This document shows positions 54,901 through 63,055 of a stretch of DNA of 64,000 bases, piece after piece; the first letter of the stretch is position 1; every line of letters starts with the position of its first letter. The stretch covers positions 396,501 to 460,500 of the forward strand of contig CAJNDS010002184.1 in NCBI GenBank assembly GCA_905221605.1, given 5' to 3'. This DNA is from Symbiodinium natans. Taxonomy: Eukaryota; Sar; Dinophyceae; Suessiales; Symbiodiniaceae. The notes beneath the pieces were generated by a model. The model did no database searches, was not told the DNA's origin, and saw only the letters and a program-made list of their open reading frames with translations. Both the position numbers and the translations under genes were made by a program.

Positions 54901-55661
54901 GGCGTCTTCGGACGTGGCACATCTTCATTGTCAGGGGTAGTGTTATTATCAGGGAGGCCTATAACCATACGGGTAGAGGAATGCACAGGCAACAATGCTT
55001 TCGCACGTCGTGGTTCGCTGGTCGTCGCGCCCGAGTCCGGTGCATCCTCCTCGCGTTCCGTTGATTCCACGGGCCACCCATGATCGGACGAGCGGGTGTG
55101 CACCACATCGTCACCGACATCACTGCCAGTCACGATGTGGAGTCCCTCGGCTGTCCGGTCAATGGATTCCTCTGTCCGGTGGTCCACAGAAAGTAAATCG
55201 CGTCCACTCATCTGAACATCAAGCTCATCTAGCACTGTGATCAATCTGCTCAGCGTCGTCTCCAGTTTGGTAGTCATCGTCGCCTTGGCCATCTCGGCAC
55301 TGGTCGAATTCTGCTCCTGAATATCATCGCGTGCATTCGTCACAGACGTCGACTCTTGCAATGAGAACTCGCTGTATTTGCGCTCCTCCGCCATCACTCC
55401 GCCCCACTCCAACGTGTCACTTCCCTCCAGATAGCATATGATCATGAAGATCGTGACGATCGGGAGCACGCAGAGAAAATAGCGCAATGGAGGAACCAAG
55501 CGAGAGCAACCTGAAAGCTCCGCTACCAAGTCGAAATCATGATCGTCGGAAGGATCTGCATGGAGAATCACACGACTTCGCATGGCATCGCGCCCTTTTG
55601 CCCTGGAATGGCTCATGTTGCAAGAGTCTTTATCTGTCGTGCACAGTACGAGTATGCACAC
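51909..55661 (-). CDS. gag: Copia ORF1: gag with CCHC knuckle and protease-like domain
   Basis: 1250 codons if read from ATG 55661, which lies in the LTR; starts after the primer site are M73 or, more likely, M90 (55394). Residues about 56-78 are hydrophobic; 364-385 form a basic cluster (HKRRLHEGEERKRRRKRER) followed by a second hydrophobic stretch (389-408). A gag-type helical region spans about 445-630 (FYSLRSWISDLVLWASATDV onward), then a Gly/Lys-rich linker and a perfect CCHC zinc knuckle, C858-x2-C861-x4-H866-x4-C871, for RNA binding. An aspartic-protease-like segment covers about 1078-1220: LLVDPGAHDNLVGD with D1084, then LPPLLGLKSLKSF. The catalytic triplet is DPG instead of DTG/DSG. 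Ends TGA 51909-51911. Confidence 0.85.
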   Translation of the reverse strand: MCILVLCTTDKDSCNMSHSRAKGRDAMRSRVILHADPSDDHDFDLVAELSGCSRLVPPLRYFLCVLPIVTIFMIICYLEGSDTLEWGGVMAEERKYSEFSLQESTSVTNARDDIQEQNSTSAEMAKATMTTKLETTLSRLITVLDELDVQMSGRDLLSVDHRTEESIDRTAEGLHIVTGSDVGDDVVHTRSSDHGWPVESTEREEDAPDSGATTSEPRRAKALLPVHSSTRMVIGLPDNNTTPDNEDVPRPKTPESSLAGEPETPFEVKDGSVTPSDANMRLGCGTDITAFKNLHVPERLMPSLNAVLCQLPSPAAKSSQELQTWTGNWSGSFGNSSIPTTPEPRTMSMFRRPSDKNLHKRRLHEGEERKRRRKRERMTRKRRAASSKVALWLRWFGVAVCVFGVAMMSPGFNRGQGQQYPRQHAHVGDAGPPYVGTATLKVPPAWSVERNHFYSLRSWISDLVLWASATDVEAVRQGAIAAMQVTGSAKELVREIPPEQLAQGVVDAQTGQHMTGLMLLVQTLARRYSPLDGEAQTRAVSDFLNFQRLAQENVDAFLVRFDVLRNRAAVRGGLGLNHQGLAWLLLRALSVTADQLDRLLQPLNGNLPQDEAQLLALLERIRRQGHIYEGHLRHPSQQAGVGDPGTYHFYPTFHSATSSRNATGEPLDLNAGIGACGGGFDPWAAASFPTTSAACAAAGDAEDMGQYVGGASSNGPRGDDDRCNTCGSFFEDEEFSSATETDTGSVDEGIRGYNVVHVDGEARSDANARENELYQDYVLARRRWRRFTGKPPRRYRRSNFRASRNVSKLRTGPYARSYAAFLPPSAFAGGKGGHGSKGAGKGMPRKHPKGRDGQILRCSKCGSDEHLWRKCPQVVNKGGGKGVSTLHSTEMANAALALTASAVAPQAEAWHAGAVASAMPGVAFHYHVGTPRPASEMSSQAGGSRMMTALDEDIARLESVSQVSSNRSHKSRRSNVGPDSTPRWSVADVSSQPASSSGSRVETLQPGAPVPKHPPPSQPGPSAEELERQRTVLQLNSLLMAWWETDDVSRAEVEWASPQAGASDSNVYHLRTRLSDNRPGLLVDPGAHDNLVGDRTASRMEEIVGVEAKSLRMNKPLSVEGVGKNAQSAAAAKRMAVRLSNDEGAVVPGSFTAPVISDSDLPPLLGLKSLKSFRCILDIGNNKLIMPGPAGCEIQRCPGTVAYDLKMSDSGHLILPIDAAPSSASDCKGFDFQMSCRRGERSLSPQRNRR
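55517..55528 (-). other. Primer-binding site (initiator-tRNA-like)
   Basis: Directly abuts the 5' LTR; sense strand TGGTAGCGGAGC. It begins TGGTA as a CCA-tailed tRNA requires and resembles the initiator-methionine sites of other copia elements (for example TGGTATCAGAGC in plants, TGGTAGC in yeast Ty1). Confidence 0.75.
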
Positions 55662-55817
55662 AAGTACAGCCTAGCTTAGGCTGGGAAGGTCTTCTTCGAA
55701 ACCCAATTAATATGCAATCTCTGCCTCGAGGCTCGAAAGGCAACAACGGCAAAACCAAGACTCGACAAAAGCAACACGTAGTCGGACAGCACCTGCAGGC
55801 GCATTTACTTCTTAACT
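55529..55817 (-). repeat. 5' LTR
   Basis: 289 bp. Coding-sense ends are AGTTAAG...TTTCGACT, i.e. AGT/ACT and not the usual TG/CA. Holds a TATTAAT-like AT-rich motif at about 55707-55713. The first ATG of the gag frame (55661) lies inside it. Confidence 0.92.
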
Positions 55818-55859
55818 TGTTTATAGGGTTTACGGCTTCGAGATTAGGGGATAGGGCTT

Positions 55860-57377
55860 AGGCGTCAACGAACAAACCGTTTTGAGACAAAGGCCCGGAG
55901 GGCAAACGACACGCATGCCTGCCCGGAAATAGGTTTATACCGTGGTCCTTGTGATGCCCGCTGCCGTCTGGATGGAGTAATAGGCATGGGTCTATAGGGT
56001 TTAGGGTTTAGGTTTTAGGGTTTAGGGACTTGGTCCACCTCAACATAGTGCCGGCAAGCAAAAAACAAGCATAGATCCCAGCCACGAGGGCGCGTTGTTG
56101 AACTTTGGCGCTTAGGGTTCCTTTGTAAGTATATCTAGGTTCCCTAGCAAGCTGAAAGCAATAACACAGGGAACACATCTTGTTTAACGGGGTTTTTCTA
56201 CTAGCGACTTCAGATCTGTCATCGGTAGCCGCGCGAGATAGTTTGGAACTGAAGAGTTTGGTGGTGTTTTTGCAACCTCCCCCCCCCCCCCCCCCCCCAA
56301 ATCAATGTGGCTGAAAGTTAGCCCTAAACCCTAAACCCTAAGCCCGAAACCCTAAGCCCCAAACCCTCAACCCTAACCCTAAACCCTGAACCCTGAACCC
56401 TATGAGACGCTGGACAATGTTTTGGGGGGACTACGGACTGCTGCCTGGTTCGGATGAGGCTTCCGCTTCCCCAACCCGAAGCCCTAAACTTAAACCCTTT
56501 TTGGGGGGGCTAACGTACGAGTAGGTTCGTAATTGCTTAGGCTTCAGGAATTAGGGTTTAGGGTTTAGGGTTTAGGGTTTAGGGTTTGGGGTTTAGGGTT
56601 TAGGGTTTAGGGTTTAGGGTTTAGGGTTTAGGGTCACCATGTCTAAGGCTTAATTGGGTTCATGCGGGGGAGGCTTACAAAGTCAATTCCGGAGACTTTC
56701 GGGGGTCTTGCCCTACTACAGCGGCTTTGCGAATGGTACCCTAAACTCTATATTCCCTAAACCCTAAACCCTAAACCCTAAACCCTAAATCCTAAACCCT
56801 AAACCCCAAACCCACAGCGAAGGCGTGCTAGGCATTGTTTATTGTTAGTGATTTTACATGATGATGACTTTTTTCCCTATACCCCCTTGCAAACTTGATC
56901 CCCTGGCCGGTTCAGTATTGTTATTGCAAATGACCCTAGACCCTAAACACTAAGCGAACCATGGGGAGGGGCAGCGGCGGCGGGGGGGGGGGGGGGGGGG
57001 GGGCAGGACTTTGCGAAACCTGGAAATGGGGCCTTCTTCCCTGTACGGCTCTAATCCTAATCAACCATGGACCCGATTAGGATTCGTTTGACTCGTTCCC
57101 AAAGACTGCTTCCTTGTTGGGGCTACATTAAAAATTGTCATGTCTATTCCTTATTGGGAATTTAATATGACGAAAACGTAAAAAAATAGAAAAAAACGGG
57201 GCATAGGGCCTAGTGACAGCCCACTCTCTGATCACATGTGCTTTCTGGTATCGCTAATGGCCCTAAATCCTAAACCCTAAACCCTAAACCCTAAACCCTA
57301 AACCCTAAACCCTAAACCCTAAACCCTAGGATGCTGCGCGCACCGCCATGTAGGGCATGTCTTGCCACTGTGCGCCT
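55860..57377. other. Unit 3 sequence right of the copia insertion
   Basis: Continues the unit alignment (partners at 26645-27330 and 30640-30740). Contains TTTAGGG (56545-56634) and CCCTAAA (56757-56812, 57268-57328) arrays, C and G homopolymers (56279-56298, 56970-57003), and no clear exon. Confidence 0.55.
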
Positions 57378-57485
57378 GGTTTTCTGCGCACAGTTTCCAC
57401 TGGCAAAGGCTCTAAAATTGTGTGCCACAACAACGATGCGGTGATCCAGCCCTGACCATACCACAACCAGCAGTCTGGGGTTGAG
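57378..57485 (-). CDS. Probable exon of the duplicated gene (unit 3)
   Basis: Minus frame LLNPRLLVVVWSGLDHRIVV, then VVAHN; the 3' half is shifted relative to unit 2 (30830-30935), so this copy may be non-functional. Confidence 0.4.
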
Positions 57486-57879
57486 CAGTTGAGGGCTTGA
57501 GGGCTTGAGGTTTGGGGCTGTGCTTCATATGGTCAGCAGTGCGAGCGTGTGTTTTGCGGAGGCTGAGCCCCAAAAACTTGGTGTAGAACCACTTGCTGGA
57601 GTTACTAGACAGTGCTGGGAAGGGGGGGACGCATGCTAAACCAACAAGTTTTGCAGAAGACTTGATAAGCCCTAAACCCTATGTCAAACCAGGGTGCAGG
57701 GTTCTCTGTTGCCAGATCTGAATTCGGAGCTTGAGGTCCAGGGTTCTAGGGTCCAAGGACTCAACCCGAATTCATGAGGCTTTGGGGTTCTAGGGAGAAT
57801 GGCAAATCCTGAACCCTAAACCCTAAACCCTAAACCCTAGACCCTAGACCCTAGACCCTAAACCCTAAAACCCAGAGGT

Positions 57880-57983
57880 CCTGGCGTGCAAGGTCATGCT
57901 GGACACGGCATAAACTGTGACGACGTCACTCTCCTCACTTCGCCCGCATCGATGCCCAGCATGCTTCCTGATGCAGGGGTGTA
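57880..57983 (-). pseudogene. Decayed exon copy (unit 3)
   Basis: Aligns with 31567-31690. Unit 2 stays open in minus frame (SMAFIWGRSEWSHVVRVYAV); unit 3 has small length changes that shift this frame. Confidence 0.4.
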
Positions 57984-58643
57984 GGGTTTAGGGTTTAGGG
58001 TTTAGGGTTTAGAGTTTAGGGTTAACTCCCAAACCTAATCCGACCCGAAACTGTCAGAAAGGCCTTAGAGGGCTACATGTTGCAACAAGGGTGGCTGCCA
58101 ACCGATGGTGTCCAGTTTCTTGCTACCTTGGGATGCTCCCCCTTATACTAACAGACCGTAATAGGGAATTAGAGTACCCCCAGGTATATTCCTCATTGAG
58201 GACCCTAAACCCTAAACACTAAACCCTAAACCCGAAACCCTAAACGCTAAGCCCTAAGCCCTAAAGCCTAAAACCAAAAACCCTAAACCCTATCAACCTA
58301 ACTCCCCCAAGCCTGACAGCTCAAAACTCAGGCCCATCCACTTATCTCCTTGGGCTTGGGTGAAGCGCCAAGACGCCAGGAAAACCAGAACCAAAAAAGG
58401 CTTAGAGTTTAGGTTTTAGGGTTTAGGTTGGCACAGACCCAACCATTCTGCCATTGTTTTGCGAAGAATCAAAGGTGGAAAATGAACCCTAATCCCAAAC
58501 TCCTTGACCCCAGCGGACTAAAAGTGTAAAAGGATAGAATCCCCCTCGAGGTTTATATGCACACCATGAGCCCATATAGGGTTCATCTGCTCCACATGGT
58601 ATTTATAAACCCTCAAGCCTCTCACCGTATGCCCGATCCCCAC

Positions 58644-58752
58644 CCTAAACCCTAAACCCTAAACCCTAAACCCTAAACCCTAAACCCTAAACCCTAAACC
58701 CTAAACCCTAAGCCCTAAACCCTAAACCCTAAACCCTAAACCCTAAACCCAA
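58644..58752 (-). repeat. CCCTAAA array
   Basis: About 15 heptamers, left of the exon-like island 58755-58850; TTTAGGG repeats follow at 58856-58905. Confidence 0.95.
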
Positions 58753-58997
58753 AACCCACCCGACCCACTGGGGCAGTCGATGGCCTCCGCTGCCATTCAG
58801 CCTTCCTGGATGCCGCCGGCATGGAAAATGCAGCCTGTCACGTGCTGTTGTCTTCAGTTTAGGGTTTAAGGGTTAAGGGTTGAGGGTTTAGTGTTTAGGG
58901 GTTTGTCTGATTCTCACTTAACTTGCATGTTGGTCCTGAGGCTTCAACAGTTCTGAGGGAATTGCACTTCCCACATCCTACACCTGGAAGAACACAT

Positions 58998-59278
58998 CAA
59001 TTCCTCCAAGACATTGAGAAGTCCTGAATCCTCTCACCCAGCACACGGCCAATGCTCAGCATTTAGGAATTAGGGTTTTACCCTAAACCCTGAACCCGAA
59101 ACAGCAAAACCCTAAACCCCAAACCTAAACCCTAAACCCTAAACCCTAAACCCTAAACCCTAAACCCTAAACCCTAAACCCTAAACCCTAAACCCTAAAC
59201 CCTAAACCCTAGGTGGCCTTGTTCTTTGGCTCATGGGCCTTCTTGCTCGGCACGACCGTTGGTTGTTGCTCCCGCCTG
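58998..59278 (-). pseudogene. Paralogous exon split by a telomeric block (unit 3)
   Basis: Right half (59213-59278, minus EQQPTVVPSKKAHEPKNKAT) and left half (58998-59058, LSIGRVLGERIQDFS) correspond to one continuous exon at 32207-32312. Between them lie about 150 bp, mostly CCCTAAA heptamers. Read directly, the block brings a TAG right after the ACC codon, so the exon is either broken or the block is removed as an intron. Confidence 0.65.
59104..59212 (-). repeat. CCCTAAA array inserted in a paralogous exon
   Basis: About 15 heptamers. Absent from the unit 2 copy at the same place. Confidence 0.93.
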
Positions 59279-59322
59279 AGGGTTTAGGGTTTAGGGTTTA
59301 GGGTTTAGGGTTTAGGGTTTAG
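59279..59322 (+). repeat. TTTAGGG block at a splice acceptor
   Basis: Six heptamers absent from unit 2 (32312). In coding sense the block supplies AAACCCTCAG directly before the exon, i.e. a usable 3' splice site made of telomeric repeat. Confidence 0.85.
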
Positions 59323-59376
59323 GACACATGGAGGGTGTACAGGTGTTTTAAGGATTTGGGTGGGCCAAAGCTGCTA

Positions 59377-59483
59377 GTTGCTTAAGAACCCCCCCCCCCG
59401 AAAAATAAAATAAATGAAATTGGTCTTCCTTATGAAGGGAAGTATAGGGATCATTGCTTTTTTCGGGGGGTTCTTAAGCAAAC
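59377..59483. mobile_element. TTGCTTAAGAACC-family inverted-repeat element
   Basis: Ends gttgcttaagaacccccc and ggggggttcttaagcaaac are perfect inverted partners. Not present at the matching place in unit 2, so inserted after duplication or lost there. Confidence 0.7.
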
Positions 59484-59905
59484 ACCATCTTAGGGCACTT
59501 AAGGGGCTTATAAGTCGGTTCATAAGTACCAAAAAACCTCCCAAGTACTGGTGTAAAAGGATTTGGGTGTAAGAAACGACACCTAGCGCTGGGAAGAGGT
59601 CCCTTTCTGAACTGAAGGATGCTCCTGCCTAAGCCCGAAGCCCGAAGCCCGAGGCCCTAAACCCTAAACCCTAAACCCTAAACCCTAAACCCTGAACCCT
59701 GAACCCTGAACCCTGAACCCTGAACCCTGAACCCCTGAACCCTGAACCCTAATTGAACCCCAAACCCTGAACCCAAAACCCATTTAGGCACTAAAAAGGT
59801 CTCAAGCTTTGGGGGTTTTGACGTTTGGGCGCGCGTGGCAGGCTCCCTCTTTGGGAAGTAACACCACAGCAAGAGAGCCCTCGGTGAGCCCCGAGCTTTC
59901 TGAAA

Positions 59906-60010
59906 CTACTATTTGCTTAAGAACCAGAGAAGAAACATGTTCTTCCCTATAGTGGCAATTTAGGGACCCATGTCTTTGTATTGTTGTTTGGGCTTCTTAA
60001 GCAACAGTAG
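59906..60010. mobile_element. TTGCTTAAGAACC-family inverted-repeat element
   Basis: Ends ctactatttgcttaagaacc and ggcttcttaagcaacagtag pair; aaa on both sides. Confidence 0.65.
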
Positions 60011-60224
60011 AAAATTTTGCCATTCCCTCCCCTTCATTCGGGTACCCCAAAGGGGACGACATGACTATAGGACGCGTGTAAGGCCCGCCCCTAAACCCTA
60101 AACCCTACACCATAAACCCTAAACCCTAAACCCTAAACCCTAAACCCTAAACCCTAATCCCTAAACCCTCAACCCTCAACCCTCAACCCTCAACCCTTCC
60201 CCCCCCCCCCCCCCAGAAGGATCG

Positions 60225-60332
60225 AAGCTGCAGTGATGCCTGCGTTCGCACCGACCAGAAGGGGGTAAGCTGCAGTCCGGCAGCTCTCCCATTCTGGGCC
60301 TGCTCGGCGGTGCCTGATCCAGCCGAAGCTTA
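60225..60332 (-). CDS. Probable exon of the duplicated gene (unit 3)
   Basis: Minus frame GWIRHRRAGPEWESCRTAA, then YPLLVGANAGIT; partner of 32722-32810. Confidence 0.45.
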
Positions 60333-61114
60333 TGGGGGTTTAGGGTTTATCGGGTTTCGGGTTTAGGGTTTAGGGTCTAGGGTCTAGGGTCAAGGGTTGA
60401 GGGTTTTAGGGGCTTCCGAAAATTAAGGGTACCTTCTTGGGGTCCCTTTTACAGAGTCCCTAAACCTTATATACCCCTAAAACCCTAAACCCTAAACACT
60501 TGGGAGGTGTTTTTGAGCTGGGACCATATGGGCTCCGAGAATTCAGGGTACCTTCTTGGGGTCCTTATGATAAGGGAATCCTGCTATTTGGGGGTCTATA
60601 TTAGGGGTCCCTTGTTTCCATAAACCCCCAGTACGGCACAGGCGCTGGCCTATACTAACCCTGGGGACCAGATGAAGCCAAGAACCTGGGCCATAATACC
60701 CTACATCCAGCCTACTAGTAAAAACACGGCGTTCAGGGTTTAGGGTTTAGGGTTTAGGGTTTCGAGTTTAGGGTTTGAGGGTTTAGGGTTGAGGGTGGAG
60801 GGTTTAGGGTTTAGTTCCCAAATCTTGAACGCCTCTCAGACCTATAACCCACCCTGAAGCAAAAACAAGCAAGCCATTACCTTAGCTGCACTTCCCAAAG
60901 TTCCCTCCCCTCCCTTCTTGAAAATATTCCACAGTTTGTATTTGTGCATTGTCTATATATATATATATACAACATCATGTGTATATATATATATATCTCC
61001 CTTTGGGGGTTCCGTAAACCGTTCTATCTCGTAGTCAAGTAGCTACCCAAGTTAAAGAAGAAACACAATTGGGAACCCTAAACCCTAAAGTCCAGGCATG
61101 CCGCATGCATGCGG

Positions 61115-61195
61115 GCACTGCAGAATTCCCGCCTATCACTTCGAATTGGCGCTGGCGGAGCTTCCTGACCGGTCTTGTCGAACACGGAAAGCTGC
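61115..61195 (-). CDS. Probable exon of the duplicated gene (unit 3)
   Basis: Minus frame VFDKTGQEAPPAPIRSDRRE, then FCSARMHA; partner of 34530-34605. Confidence 0.5.
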
Positions 61196-61577
61196 TATTT
61201 CTAGGGTTCAGGGTTGAACCCTAAACCCTATTCTTGCTCCACCGAGTTCCCATTCTTGTTGCCAACGCCGCTCCATATCTAATGACTGCTCAAGCCAGCC
61301 GTGCTGTGAAAACACAAGTTTGGCGTCAGCATTGGAAACGCCTGTTGAACCCACAGCTTCCGGGGACCTGTAAATCCTCAACCCTAACCCCTAAACCCCA
61401 AAACCCCAACCCCAAAAACCCCAAACCCCAAACCCTAAACTCTAAACCCTGAAGGACTCAAATATTAGGCCCCTGGAAGAACAGGGTCTCATGCACCCCA
61501 GCTGCACCCTACACCCTGGCCCGAAGCCCAAGACAAGACCCGAAATCACACCCCGCAAGAGGCCTGCCCACCTACTC

Positions 61578-61707
61578 CTAGGCTGCCCAGTATCCTAGGC
61601 TTGAAAAGGGTGCCCTTTTTTGCTTCAAGGGGGTTATAAGCCTCAACCCCCCCCCCCCCCCCCAAAAAAAAAAAAAAAAGGAATAAGGGTACTACTGGGC
61701 ATCCTAG
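61578..61707. mobile_element. CTAG-type inverted-repeat element with actc target duplication
   Basis: Ends ctaggctgcccagta and tactgggcatcctag (14 of 15 positions pair); actc at 61574-61577 and 61708-61711. The core has a C homopolymer joined to an A homopolymer (61648-61679). Confidence 0.78.
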
Positions 61708-62116
61708 ACTCTCCTCCACCTACCCAGGAGGAGCCCTGAATTCCTAGTATGGACCCTCAACAAGTCGAGAAAAAAAAACAACTCTAAACCCTTGACCCTC
61801 AACCACTCTCTGCTTCCGACAGCCTTACTCGCCATACTCCTTGAACAAATCCAGACCCTCTTCTTTAACAGGGCAAAATCCCGCAGACTCTTAACCCTCG
61901 GCCCTGTAGCCAAGTTCCCATGACCTGCGACCGGTCTCCAAACAACTCAACCGAACCCCTAAACCCCTAAACCGTAAACCCTAAACCTCTCTAAGCCCCA
62001 AATTTTCGCCTAATCCTAAACCCTCAACCCTAAACCCCAAGCCCTCAACCCTAAACAACCCTAAATCCGAAACCCTAAACCCCAAACCCGAAACCCTAAA
62101 CCCTAGACCGGGATCC

Positions 62117-62170
62117 TCAGAAGGTGCCCACTTGGTGGCTCGAGGCCCAGGGAAGCCAAAGACGTTCGCG
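62117..62170 (-). CDS. Probable exon of the duplicated gene (unit 3)
   Basis: Minus frame SEHANVFGFPGPRATKWA; partner of 35797-35849. Confidence 0.45.
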   Translation of the reverse strand, partial: RERLWLPWASSHQVGTF

Positions 62171-62592
62171 TGCTCGCTACTCAGCGTTGAGGGTTTGGGG
62201 TTTAGGGCTAGGGTTTAGGGTTTTCGGCTTTAGGGCTTCGGGTTTAGGGTCCAGGGTGTAGGGCTTAGGTAGGAAGCCCTGACAGGAAGGCGCCCTTCAC
62301 GAGTCCAAGCAGATTTTTACGTTGGCCCAGAGTTGAGGAGTACGGGAGCTTGGGCATTAGTTGGCACAGGTACACTCCCTCGAAAAATGCCGCGGTGGGG
62401 GTAAGCTCATAGCTTGAAGCCCCAATCCGACCCAGACCCGATACACCCTAAGACCTACTAGACCCTAAACACGGTTGCATTGAGCTGCCCACCGAGGCCT
62501 ACTGTAAACCAAACACTAATAACACCCTCCAGACTAAACGTTAAGCCACGCAAGGCACTGAGGTGCAATGTGACTCCTGGGTTTAGCGTTGA

Positions 62593-62693
62593 AAGGGTCC
62601 ATGTACCTATATGGTATATACTTGGGCCTTAAAGGGGTTCCCATATAGTAGCTTTAGGGCCCAAGTATATACTATATGGGTACATGGACCCTT
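62593..62693. mobile_element. GGGTCCATGTACC-family element, near-perfect palindrome
   Basis: Arms aagggtccatgtacctatat and atatgggtacatggaccctt pair; pairing continues inward through tacttgggcc/ggcccaagta. 101 bp. Not at the matching place in unit 2. Confidence 0.75.
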
Positions 62694-62931
62694 AGGGCTT
62701 GGGGTTGTTGGACAAGGTACTGTGCCAGTGCCCTAGGCTTCGGGTGCCATAGGACCCTCAGGGGAGAAGCAAGGGAGAAGCAGCCCAAGCAAAACATCGC
62801 CTAAACCCTAAGGCCCTAAGGCCCTAAGGCCTCAGCCCTCAGCCCTAAACCCTAAACCCTAAGCCCTAAACCCTAAACCCTAAACCCCAAGCCCTAAACC
62901 CTAAACCCTGAACCGCGCCAAGGTGCCATCT

Positions 62932-62966
62932 GCGTTCTCACGCGGCTGGGCCATCTCAGAACGCTG
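62932..62966 (-). pseudogene. First-exon copy with start codon lost (unit 3)
   Basis: Minus frame VQRSEMAQPRENADGTLARF; the ATG of unit 2 is GTG here. A downstream ATG (EMAQPR) could serve. Confidence 0.4.
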
Positions 62967-63040
62967 CACTATAAATGCAGTGACTCTGGTGCTTCAAGGG
63001 GTGCAAGGCTGAAAGCGCTGCGGCGTGCCTGGGCTGTGAT

Positions 63041-63051
63041 CTTGAGCCAAA
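63041..63051 (-). promoter_or_regulatory. Spliced-leader relict (TTTGGCTCAAG), unit 3
   Basis: Same 11-mer and position as 36656-36666, so the relict predates the duplication. Confidence 0.6.
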
Positions 63052-63055
63052 GGAA

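Larger units (their letters stand above)
44874..55817 (-). mobile_element. Complete Ty1/copia-like LTR retrotransposon (10.9 kb)
   Basis: Two 289-bp LTRs identical by my base-by-base reading, 5-bp target duplication tgttt (44869-44873 and 55818-55822), a primer-binding site touching the 5' LTR, and two long uninterrupted ORFs on the minus strand. Domain order gag, CCHC knuckle, protease-like, extra domains, integrase, reverse transcriptase, RNase H (integrase before RT) defines Ty1/copia (Pseudoviridae-type). Identical LTRs and intact ORFs mean a recent insertion, possibly still mobile. It is inserted in segmental unit 3. Compared with typical copia elements of 5-6 kb, it is about twice as long because of extra N-terminal pol domains and a long gag. 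Confidence 0.93.
42575..63055 (-). repeat. Segmental repeat unit 3 (interrupted by a copia element)
   Basis: Collinear with unit 2 once 44874-55817 plus one tgttt is removed; for example the aggttgg(t/c)gacacacc island is at 44814 and 30501, and the acacgcatgcc island continues beyond the insertion at 55910, with partners at 26685 and 30655. Several exon islands carry changes that shift or stop the frame seen in unit 2, so this copy may be partly decayed. Confidence 0.7.
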
